A program made the translations under genes and the position numbers. From contig CM054062.1 in NCBI GenBank assembly GCA_028641055.1, positions 23,630,536 to 23,694,535 on the forward strand: a stretch of 64,000 bases of DNA, in the 5' to 3' direction. Below the pieces are notes generated by a model. The model was not told the origin of the DNA. It did no database searches and worked only from the letters and a program-made list of their open reading frames with translations. Origin of the DNA: Alopecurus myosuroides. Taxonomy: Eukaryota > Streptophyta > Magnoliopsida > Poales > Poaceae. Each line of letters starts with the position of its first letter. Within the stretch, counting starts at the first letter, position 1. Positions 20,570 to 30,260 of the stretch are shown here, piece by piece.

Positions 20570-23500
20570 TTTTTTTGAGAAAACGCAAAAGCTTTGCGTT
20601 TCATTGCATGATAGAAAGAGTTTTAGAACAAGCCTAAAAAGGCCACACCCGATTACAACACGACACTCTACAACTAGGCTGGGGGTAGAATCGCTCTCAG
20701 GCCCGACGCCCCGGCAGTGGCCCATTCCTTAGCTTCCGCCTTGACCGTGTCCACCAAGCCCCTGGGGTCAGGCTGTGCACCATCGAAGGTGACCGCATTC
20801 CGCCTCTTCCAAAGCCGCCACGCCGTGAGCATGATGATCGACGAAATGCCCTTGCGGGTCCCCGAAGGTGAAGCTAGCACAGCCTCCTTCCACCAAACCT
20901 CGAAGCGAGTATCTGCCGGAGGGGTGCCTACTGTGGACCGGATCCAGGATAGCACCTCGTGCGAGGTGATCTGGGCGTAGGGGCAACCGACGAGAATATG
21001 CTCCATCGTCTCCATCGTCTGGTCGCACAGTACGCAACTAGGGTGGTGCTGCATGCCGTGGCGGGCTAATCTATCTGCCATCCACCAACGATCTTGGGTG
21101 GCAAGCCAGAGGAAGAACTTAACCCTGGGGGGAGCCCAGGATTTCCATAAGAGCTTCCACGACTCTGACTCCACCGATCCCTGGAACAAAGCCCGATAGC
21201 AGGAGGCCGCCGTATACACGCCATCTGAAGTCCACCGCCAGACCAGCCTGTCTGGGGCTGGCCCAAGCTGCACTCCACGGACCGCCCTCCACACCTGGAT
21301 GTATTGCCACAGAGCGAGACTACTAAACGCCCCTCGCATATCCGAGATCCAGCGCCTGTCTTCGAGAGCTTCCCGGACCGTCCGTCGTTTCCGGACTCGT
21401 CCCGAGACGAGTTTCAACAGCTCAGGCGCAATCTCTGGTATGGAACGTCCGTCCAACCACTTATCCACCCAGAAAAGAGCTGAGGTTCCACTGCCAAGGA
21501 CCATCGTGGTCGATGCGGCGAACACGTCCCTCTCATCTCTGGTGAATTGCATGTCCAAGCCGTGCCAAGGGCGGTCAGGGTCGGTGCGCATGCGCCACAA
21601 CCACCGTACCCGCAGACTCGTGGCCGTCCGCGAAAGATCGGGGATGCCAAGGCCTCCGAGCTCCAGTGGCCGACACACCTTTTGCCAGTTGACGTGGCAA
21701 TGGCCACCATTAGCCTCCTTCCTTCCCGCCCACAAGAATCCCCGTGGAATTTTCTCCACCCGTTTGAGCGTCCCCTTGGAAATCCCCAGGACGACGAGTT
21801 GGTGCAAGGGAATGGCAGCCAGGACCGACTTAACAAGGGTAAGACGTCCCGCCTTGGCCATCATCCCTGCCATCCAGGAGGGCAATCGGTCTGCAATCTT
21901 CTCCACGATAGCGTGGAGAGACTCAGCCGATAGCCTATGGGTGGACAAGGGAATCCCCAAGTACCTGATCGGGAAAGGCGCTAACTCGCACCCCATCACC
22001 GATGCAGCTTCTTGGGCGACCTCCTCTGAGCACTGAATAGGCGACACTGAGCACTTCGCGAAGTTGGTGTGAAGCCCCGAGGCATGGCCGAAGGAGGCGA
22101 GAAGCTCACGAACCGTGAGTAACTCCGACCTATCCGGGTGGCAGAAAAGGACGACGTCGTCGGCGTAGAGTGAGACTCCCGCCGCCAAGTCCCTAGGTGC
22201 CAACCTGCGAAGGATCCCAACCTCTCTAGCCTTCGCCAAGAGCCGGTTCAAGGTCTCGATCACCAGGTCGAACAACATCGGCGAGAGTGGGTCACCCTGA
22301 CGAAGGCCCTTCTGGTGCCAAATGGGGGGGGGGGGGCCAGGAACCCCATTCACCATGATGCGGGTGCTAGCCGTGGACATGAGGATCGACACCCACTCTC
22401 TGAAGCGGGGTCCGAACCCCGCCTTCCGTAGCACCTCCAGAAGAAGTGCCCACGAGACCGAGTCGAAAGCATGGGCAATATCTAGCTTCAGCATTACCCG
22501 TGGTTCTTTGAGTCTGTGGAGGTATCGGGCTGTCTGTTGAACCATCATGAAATTATCATGAATGCAGCGTTTCTTAATGAAAGCGCATTGGTTCTCGGCC
22601 ACCAAGGCACCTAGGTGCGGAGCAAGCCGGGAAGCCAACGTCTTAGCAACCAGCTTGGCAAAGATGTGAATCAGACTGATGGGCCTATAATCCTTCAACC
22701 CAGCTGCATCTGGCTTCTTGGGGAGCAGGGTGATTAGCGCCTGATTCAGGCCCTGGAACCCGCGTCCGCAAAGAGAGTACAGCTTGTCGAAGCAGGCCAT
22801 GATATCAGCCTTCACAGTGCCCCAGCAGGATTGCAGGAACTCCGCCGTAAACCCGTCTGGGCCCGGTGCCTTGCCTCGCGGGAGGAGACGTATCACTCCC
22901 CACACTTCCTCCTCGAGGAAGGGGGCATCAAGGGAACCCAGGTCCTCCGAACGAGACCCTAAAAAGTCAAGGTCAAGTGAGAACTCACGGTGTTCCGCCG
23001 AGCCAAGCAGCGCGGAGAAATGATCATAAGCCACCTCTGCCATGGCCGCATGGTCCGAAACCACCGCCCCATCGGCCTGAAGTTCATAGATCACGTTCTT
23101 GCGCCTCCTATATGACGCATGCTGGTGAAAGAAAGATGTGTTAGCATCCCCTTCCCGGAGCCAAGCGATCTTAGCCCTTTGCCGCGCCATAGTCCGCTCC
23201 AGGGAGGCCAGGCCGAGGTAAGCTTGCTTGAGCTTGGCACGAAGTCGCCGCTCAACTCGTGAGAGCTGGCGCGACTCCATGGCCACATCAAGCCGAAGAA
23301 TCACCTCCCGGGCCACCATCAGCTGCAGGCGGACACACCCTACTTTGCGGTCGCTCCAACTCGACAACCGCCTGGCCGTGGCCTTCAAGCGACCCGAAAG
23401 CCGCCGAAAAGGGTCCACCTCTCCCAACCCCGAACTGCCCCAAGCCTGAGATACCGTGTCACCAAAGCCATCCAGCTTCGTCCAATACTGCTCGAACTGG

Positions 23501-24044
23501 AAGTGGCGTCGAGAGGGGGGACGCGGCGTACAGTCAAGAAGTAATGGGCAATGGTCAGATACTGCGGACGACAGGCAACGGAGCGAGCAGCTGGGGTGGA
23601 GCTCCTCCCAATCCACCGTGCAGAGCACTCGGTCGAGCCGAACTAGCGTGGGTGATTCGCGCTCATTAGACCACGTATATCGCCTACCGTGTAGGTAGAC
23701 CTCCTTCAGCTCACAGTCGTTGATGAAGCGTCGGAAACGCCCCATCATGCGCCGGTTCAGGTTTGCGTTACTCTTATCCTCGTCGCGGTAGATGAGGTTG
23801 AAGTCCCCACAGATAGCCCAAGGGCCACATCGGGCTTCCCGCACCTCTCGTAGCTCGTCAAGGAAGGCGATCTTGTCCTGTTCCGACTGCGGACCATACA
23901 CGGAGGTAAGCCACCAAGTGTCTCCCCTAGCCGGAGTGACCAATGCCGTGACGCTGTACAGCCCGAGATGCACGTTGCTCAGCTGCACCACGCGTCCGAT
24001 CCAAGCGATAATGATTCCCCCCCTCGTACCAGAAGCCGGCAAGC
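20570..24044 (-). mobile_element. LINE-2: 5'-truncated LINE with 15-bp target duplication
   Basis: The target sequence AGAAGAATGCATTCT is present at 20555-20569 and 24045-24059. The element reads leftward and ends with the hairpin AAACGCAAAGCTTTTGCGTTT and an A-rich tail at 20570-20577. The 5' end is lost inside the endonuclease domain, so ORF1 and the start of ORF2 are missing. It inserted into the target duplication of the short LINE fragment just to its left, and it ends about 50 bp before a TATA box of the receptor kinase gene. Confidence 0.92.
20674..24042 (-). pseudogene. LINE-2 ORF2 fragment, open for 1122 codons but lacking its start
   Basis: The reading frame is open from the truncation point and the first codon is TTG, so there is no native start. 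It keeps the C-terminal half of the APE endonuclease (GGIIIAWIG, CGDFNLIYR, SDHCPLLLD) but not the Asn and Glu catalytic residues of the N-terminal half. The full reverse transcriptase follows: KAPGPDGFTAEF, YRPISLIH, LKLDIAHAFDSVSW, GLRQGDPLSPMLFDL and SLYADDVVLF. The zf-RVT finger (CVLCDQTMETMEHILVGC) and a short C-terminus complete it. A run of 13 G (22324-22336, encoding four prolines) lies within the frame. The absence of any stop over 3.4 kb points to recent insertion. No endonuclease activity is expected. Confidence 0.92.
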
Positions 24045-24093
24045 AGAAGAATGCATTCTAACCTCGTGCTTGATTGGCAGCAGGCCTGCTTGA

Positions 24094-24101
24094 TTATAAA
24101 A
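24094..24101 (+). promoter_or_regulatory. TATA box of the receptor kinase gene
   Basis: ATTATAAAACA lies about 305 bases before the ATG at 24404 and is the best TATA match between the LINE-2 end and the gene. The expected transcription start is near 24130. The proximal sequence left between LINE-2 and this box is only about 35-50 bases. Confidence 0.5.
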
Positions 24102-24403
24102 CACGAGGCTGCCTTCCTCCCCCTTTCCTCTCAAATCCTTAGCGGCCAGCCATTACACCAGGGGAGGCACAGATTTCTGGGAAACAAATTACCGGCAGAT
24201 TCGCAAGTCAACCCACCCTTCCTCTTCCATTTTGCCACCCTGCAGTATCGCCGTGCTGCTGCGTGTGTGGCCAAGCTCGGCATCCATAGATTTCCCACTG
24301 CGCTGGGCCGGCAAACTGTCATGAGCTACCGGTAAATTCTCCTTCCTTTGCAATCTTGTCTTGCTGAGAGCCACAGACGTCCCTCCACAGAAACTGTTGG
24401 AGC

Positions 24404-27400
24404 ATGGGTACCCTCACTCGCTCAGTTCCTCTGGTCCTTGTCCTCACCTCCCTCGTGGCATTCCCTTCGTCTTCATTGGGTGCTATTGCTCTCCAGAATG
24501 AGTCTGACACCGAATTGCAAGCCCTTCGCTGCCTCAAACTCCAGCTCGTCGGTTCTGCTGGACTACTAGGCTCATGGAAAAATGAGTCGCTGCAATTCTG
24601 CAGTTGGTCCGGTGTTACTTGCAGCAAGAGACACCCGTCTCGTGTCGTTGCACTGGACCTCGAGTCTCTTAATCTCAATGGCCAAATACCTCCTTGCATC
24701 GCCAACCTCACCTTCCTCGCAAGAATCCACCTCCCAAACAATCAACTCATTGGTCCGATTCCACCTGAAATTGGCAAACTGAGTAGGTTGGAGTATCTTA
24801 ACCTCAGCTCGAACCACCTTACTGGGGTGATCCCAGGCACTCTAGCTTCCTGCTTCCGCATTCAAATCATTGATCTTGGAAGAAACTCCCTTCATGGTGT
24901 GATCCCCCCAAGCCTGATCCAGTGTTCAGATATCCAGCAGCTCAGCTTGGGTCACAACATGCTCAGTGGAGGCATCCCAGAAGGGTTGGGTACGCTCCGT
25001 AACCTTTCGATTTTACGTCTTGCTACAAATAGCCTGACAGGTAACATTCCTGCTTCACTCGGAAGCAGCTCTTCTCTTCGCTATGTTGTTCTTGTGAACA
25101 ATAGCCTCACAGGAACTGTCCCGCCTCTCCTAGCTAATAGTTCATCACTTCAACTTTTGGCCGTAACGAACAATCACCTGAGCGGAGAGATTCCTCCTGC
25201 GCTGTTTAACAGTACATCACTTCAAAAGGTATTACTGGGAGCAAACAACTTTACTGGGACCATACCTGTGTTTCTGAACATTGACTCACCCTTGCAGTAT
25301 CTTGTCTTGCAATCAAATAATCTTCGAGGCACCATACCTTCCTCTATAGGGAATTTTTCCTCCCTTCGCTCGCTCCAGCTTGGAGATAATAATTTCCAAG
25401 GTAGGATCCCCACGAGTATAGGTGAAATTCCAAACCTGGAAATACTAGACTTCACTTATAACTTTTTGTCCGGGAATATCCCAGCCTCTCTTTATAACAT
25501 GTCAGCGCTCACATACCTTGGCATGGCTACCAACAGTCTTGTAGGGGAGCTTCCATATGACCTGGGTTATACACTTCCAAGCATCCAAACTTTGAATTTG
25601 GGAGATAACCAACTCCAAGGTCAAATCCCCACGTCGTTAGCCAACACAACAAATCTTCAGGAGATAAATCTCCGCAACAATGCATTCCATGGAATTATTC
25701 CGTCTTTTGGGACTTTGTCAAGCCTAGTCGATCTGAATCTAGGCAAGAATCAACTTGAAGCAGGAGATTGGTCTTTCTTATCCTCATTGAAGAATTGCAC
25801 ACAGCTGGTGAACTTAAGGTTGGATGCAAACATCCTTGAAGGAGTCCTGCCAGACTCCATTGCAGGCCTCTCAAAGAGCATAGAGATATTGTTACTAAGA
25901 TCAAATAGCATTTCTGGCACTATACCATGGGAGATAGAGAACCTGACAAGCCTCCAACTTCTTTACATGGAACGGAATTTGCTTACCGGAAATCTTCCTG
26001 AATCACTTGGAAATCTTCCAAACTTGTTTGTCTTAAGCTTGTCCCAGAACAAATTTTCCGGACAGATCCCACTTTCAGTTGGTAATCTGAGTCTATTAAG
26101 TGAGCTCTATTTACAGGATAACAATTTTAGTGGCCCAATCCCAGGAGCTTTAGGAGACTGCAAAAATTTGAACACATTGAACCTCTCTTGTAACAGCTTC
26201 GATGGTAGCATACCAAAGGAGCTCTTTACTCTTTCCACCCTTTCCCAAGGTTTGGACTTGTCTCACAACCAACTCTCTGGACAAATACCTCTGGAGATTG
26301 GTGGATTGATCAATCTTGGTCCATTGAGTATTTCCAATAACCAACTGTCTGGCCAAATACCCTCTACTCTGGGTCAGTGTGTCCTTTTGGAGTCGCTCCA
26401 CATGGAGGGGAACCTTCTTCATGGGGAAATCCCTCAATCTTTCATGAATTTGAGAGGCATCATTGTGATGGATCTATCTCAAAACAACTTATCTGGTGAA
26501 ATCCCTGACTTCTTGAAGTTCTTCAAGTCTATGAAGCTTCTCAATTTGTCTTTCAACAACCTCGAAGGACCAGTGCCAGCAAATGGAATATTTCAGAATG
26601 AAAGCAATGTGTTTGTTCAAGGGAACAGGAAGTTATGTGCCAGCACCCCGTTGTTACACTTGCCACTTTGCAATGCAGATATATCTAAACAAAGTCACAC
26701 CTCCAACATTCTGAAGATAGTAGGATCCATTGCTCTGTTTTTGGTCCTGGTATCATGCTTTGGAGTCATTATTTTGAAAAAGAGAAAGGAATTCAAGCAA
26801 GCAGCTCATCCATCCTTCAAGGAGTTAAAGAAGTTCACACATGCTGATTTATTGAAAGCAACAAATGGTTTTTCTGTGGCCAACTTAGTTGGTTCCGGAA
26901 AATATGGGTCCGTGTATAAATGTAGATTTGAGTCTGGAGAACATGAAGTTGCCATCAAAGTTTTCAAACTCGATCAACTTGGAGCAACAAAGAGCTTCCT
27001 TGCTGAGTGTGAGGCCCTGAGGAACACTCGTCACCGTAATCTTGTAAGGGTGATCACTGTGTGCTCAACAACAGATCGTGCAGGACATGAGTTCAAAGCT
27101 ATTGTTCTTGAATATATGGTTAACGGCAACCTGGAGAGTTGGCTCCATCCAAAACCCCACGAGCATCATCTAAAAATGCCATTGAGTTTAGCTTCAAGGA
27201 TTGTAATAGTAGTAGACATAGCGGCTGCTTTAGATTACCTCCATACCCATTGCATGCCTCCTATGGCCCACTGTGATCTGAAGCCTAGCAATGTCCTTCT
27301 GGATAATGCCATGGGTGCATGTGTTGGTGACTTCGGATTGGCTAAGTTCCTGCATACTCATACTTCTTCGGAGACTCATAGTTCTACAAGCTTAGTGGGG

Positions 27401-27981
27401 CCAAGAGGATCAGTTGGATACATTGCACCAGGTAACAGATTCTAAATAAAGATGCTTCGTTGTCCTGCAAATTTGTTATATATAGTCTTCTAGATATTCA
27501 AGTTTCTAAATTCTGTTAAATCTTGTGGTATTTCTGTTCCAAGTTTCAGCCCATTTGTGTTGATTGATAGTCTAAATAAAATTTTCTTACTGCAGAATAT
27601 GGCTTCGGGAGTAAAATAACAACGGAGGCCGACGTTTACAGCTATGGAATCATCATCTTAGAAATGCTCACAGGGAAGCGACCAACTGATGACATGTTTA
27701 ACGATGGCCTCAACCTTTACAAATTTGTTGAAAAATCATTTCCTCAAAACATCGGCGACATTCTAGATCCCAGAATCATTCCCAGTTATGGAGACAAAGA
27801 AGCAGGAAGTACGTTAAACAGAGAAAACCGTCCAATGGCTGGAACGATGAGCTGCATCATCGAGCTCTTTAGGATTGGCCTCTTGTGCGCTGCGGAGACA
27901 CCCAAAGATCGTCCAGCGATGCAGGACGTCTACAGCGAAGTCACCGCAATCAAAGAAGTATTTTCAGCACTGCAGGGCTGA
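24404..27981 (+). CDS. LRR receptor-like kinase, subfamily XII type, non-RD
   Basis: Two exons, 24404-27431 and 27596-27981, give 1137 aa. The junction uses donor CCAG/GTAACA and acceptor TGCAG/AA and rebuilds APEYG across the splice. A signal peptide covers residues 1-27. A Cys-flanked LRR N-cap (FCSWSGVTC) follows near residue 65. About 20 or more plant-type leucine-rich repeats (LxGxIPxxLGNLxxL) run to about residue 730, then a transmembrane segment near 769-790. The kinase has GSGKYGSVYK (about 830), VAIKVF (about 849), HCDLKPSNVLLD (about 955) and DFGLAKF (about 975). HCD instead of HRD makes it a non-RD kinase, typical of the XII group that includes Xa21, FLS2 and EFR, which sense microbial ligands at the plasma membrane. 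The single intron position is also typical. No break was seen. The ligand is unknown and a defence role is inferred. Confidence 0.93.
27432..27595 (+). other. Intron of the receptor kinase gene
   Basis: 164 bases with GT...AG ends and a pyrimidine-rich acceptor (TTTTCTTACTGCAG). Reading straight through from exon 1 would stop at 27443-27445, so splicing is needed to complete the kinase domain. Confidence 0.85.
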
Positions 27982-28752
27982 GTTGAGTAAAACTGCAACC
28001 ATTTCTACTGCCCAGATGTTATAGCTTGCTTTTACATAAGGCTGATTGAAATCGTGCTACGTTGTGAATCATCTTCCATTATACTAGTAAATCTATGTTT
28101 TCCGTGTATGTAAACTGCGGTTTTTTTCCCGCACTTCATAAAGTACAAGTACTTTAAACCCAAGTATGAATTAGTCACACTCTTAAAAATATGTTAAACT
28201 TGCACAGTAGTACATCAAAAAAAAAAATGACTTAGAAGTTGGAATGCTCGTGCAAGGGTATCACATTTTCCCTACAGAAATCAAAGATTAACTAACCTCG
28301 GCCACGGAAGTGTGGAGGATGGGGCGGTAGGAATAGGATTCCTGCTGCTGCCGTGTGTGCGTCGTTCGACGGTGGCCGCCTTTTCCTCTAGGGGAGCTCC
28401 GGCGGGACTGGGTGAGAGACGAGACTACTTCATCCACTGATCTCCCGGAATCACCCCAATCCTAGACCTTCGCTTCTTCCCGACCCTTGCGGCAGCAGAG
28501 GAAATGTACTAGCCATGGATGGATCCAAGCCAGACAACGAGCCGAACCACCTCCAACGACCCCTCCGATGGGCCCCCTTTTCCCCCTCCGACCAACGCTA
28601 TGGGCCGCATCCCAACCGCCGCCCCCGACCAGCCTTCGTTTGGGATGGATTCCGGCATTCAGGCTCGCATTCGTTTGAGTTCTGCAACGCGTGGGCCGTC
28701 CGTTTCGTCCGTCCAGGAACGAGATTCGCTGTCCCTCACTCAACGGCGATTC
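27982..28752. other. Receptor kinase 3' region, then a GC-rich stretch
   Basis: 27982 to about 28300 is AT-rich 3' UTR and downstream sequence without a clear poly-A signal. From about 28300 the sequence is GC-rich. A plus-strand ORF opens at 28519 and stays open across the LINE-3 target site (TCG at 28753 is in frame). It encodes a Pro/Ser-rich, unrecognised peptide. It may be the start of a disrupted gene or a mobile-element remnant. Confidence 0.4.
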
Positions 28753-28985
28753 TCGTATGTCGGATGCGAATACGACCTTTTCGCTCGAGGCGATTAGGGT
28801 TTGAAGCGACGACGGCGGCGATCACCACTCCTGCCGGAATTCATCTCCTTTTCGACGTCCAGTCCGATTCCCAAACTCCATCGGAAGCTCGGGCTGATCC
28901 AGGGGTCAACCTCGTTTGACTACCCGGCCTTGGTTCCTGAGGGTTTGGTTGTTCGGGGGTGCGCATAGGAGAAGGGACGATCGTC

Positions 28986-30260
28986 ATGGCGGACAGCAAT
29001 CGGGCGAGCGAGGGCAGGGCGCAGTACCACGAGGTGGATGCGCTGCTGCAGAATCTGAAACTTCATGGGGAGGAACTGAATGATGTGGTCCTTGGTAAGG
29101 AGGAGATCGGGCTATGGCCGGAGGTGAAGTGGCTCGCGGCCGTGAAGGTTCTGACCAAGAAGGAGTTCGGTTTGGAAACCCTCAAGAGAACCATGCTGGC
29201 GGCATGGAACCCTGCACATGAGATCAACTTCAGCGAGATCGAGCCAAATCTGTTTGTGTTGCAGGCGCACTGCTTGGGTGATTGGAAAAGGATGATGGAG
29301 GAGGGCCCGTGGTTGTTTCGCGGGAACGCGGTGATGCTTGAGCCTTTTGATGGATCGACGATCACCCCTACTGTGATTCCGTCTAAGGTTCAGGCATGGA
29401 TACAAATTCATAAGGTACCACCGCTGTTTCGCAAGATTGAAATTCTTACTCAGTTGGCGAGCAGGGTGGGGGAAGTGGTCAAGATGGAGATGGTGGCGGT
29501 ACAGACGAGGATGGGAGTTTTTCATCGGGCTCGAGTAAACCTTGACTCGACAAAACCATTGGCGAGGTTTGTACCGCTGACACCGGAGGGCTGTGAGCGA
29601 ATGTTTTTACAAGTGAAGTATGAGAAACTACCCAAATATTGTGAGCACTGTGGACTTATGGGTCACACGTACATGGAGTGTGGATCCGGTGAGCATGGCG
29701 AGGAAGATAGACAATTTGGAGCATGGATGATCTCTGAAGAATCGCACTGGAAGCAAGGTACACCGGGTATGAGACCGGGAGGTTTTGGTAGAGGCCAGGG
29801 ACAGCGAGGCTATGGCATGCATAGTGATAATGGAAGAAACAATCGGGGTGGTCGCGGGAGTTCTTATGGGAGAGATGGTGCTGGAGAGCGGGAGCGCCGT
29901 AAGTGGGTGCCGCGAGGTGGAGCAAAGGGCCAGAAGAGGAACTCAACCGAGGCTGGTTTAGGGGACTCATACGACCTCAATGACACAGCAGCAAGCCCGT
30001 TGAAAAAGGTAGCCGGTGAGGAGAGTGGAAGTTCGTCGGCACCGCCGGGGGCTTGTAAGAAGCTGAATATGGATGATGTCGGGGTGGTTGGGAGCACACC
30101 TGTCCCTCCCCCACCGCCGCATTATGCTACTCCCAAGGAGAGGAAGAAACTGAAACAGGCGGAAGAAGAGGCAAAAGGTGGAGTACAACAGAAGAAGGGC
30201 AACTCAACTATGGGTACAAAATTGGCGGCCTCTCTCGAAGGGGACCGCCGGGACCAATGA
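28986..30260 (+). CDS. LINE-3 ORF1: DUF4283-like RNA-binding protein with CCHC knuckle
   Basis: 424 aa from the ATG at 28986 (GTCATGGCGG). An in-frame GTG further upstream is not a likely start. A DUF4283-like domain covers about residues 10-190 (FSEIEPNLFVLQAHCLGDW, GPWLFRGNAVMLEPF, QAWIQIHKVPPLFR), followed by a zf-CCHC_4 knuckle CEHCGLMGHTYMEC at about 219-232. Then come a Gly/Arg-rich region (RPGGFGRGQGQRGYG, NRGGRGSSYGRDG) and a charged Lys/Glu-rich tail. In plant LINEs this protein coats the element RNA. The stop overlaps the ORF2 start in the tetranucleotide ATGA. Confidence 0.9.
   Translation: MADSNRASEGRAQYHEVDALLQNLKLHGEELNDVVLGKEEIGLWPEVKWLAAVKVLTKKEFGLETLKRTMLAAWNPAHEINFSEIEPNLFVLQAHCLGDWKRMMEEGPWLFRGNAVMLEPFDGSTITPTVIPSKVQAWIQIHKVPPLFRKIEILTQLASRVGEVVKMEMVAVQTRMGVFHRARVNLDSTKPLARFVPLTPEGCERMFLQVKYEKLPKYCEHCGLMGHTYMECGSGEHGEEDRQFGAWMISEESHWKQGTPGMRPGGFGRGQGQRGYGMHSDNGRNNRGGRGSSYGRDGAGERERRKWVPRGGAKGQKRNSTEAGLGDSYDLNDTAASPLKKVAGEESGSSSAPPGACKKLNMDDVGVVGSTPVPPPPPHYATPKERKKLKQAEEEAKGGVQQKKGNSTMGTKLAASLEGDRRDQ

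Noticed and set aside
20674..24061. Long plus-strand ORFs opposite LINE-2 (for example 21299-22036)
   Set aside because: Shadows of the reverse transcriptase frame on the minus strand.
28959..28985. Upstream GTG start for LINE-3 ORF1
   Set aside because: GTG is not a likely eukaryotic start, and an ATG in good context follows at 28986.
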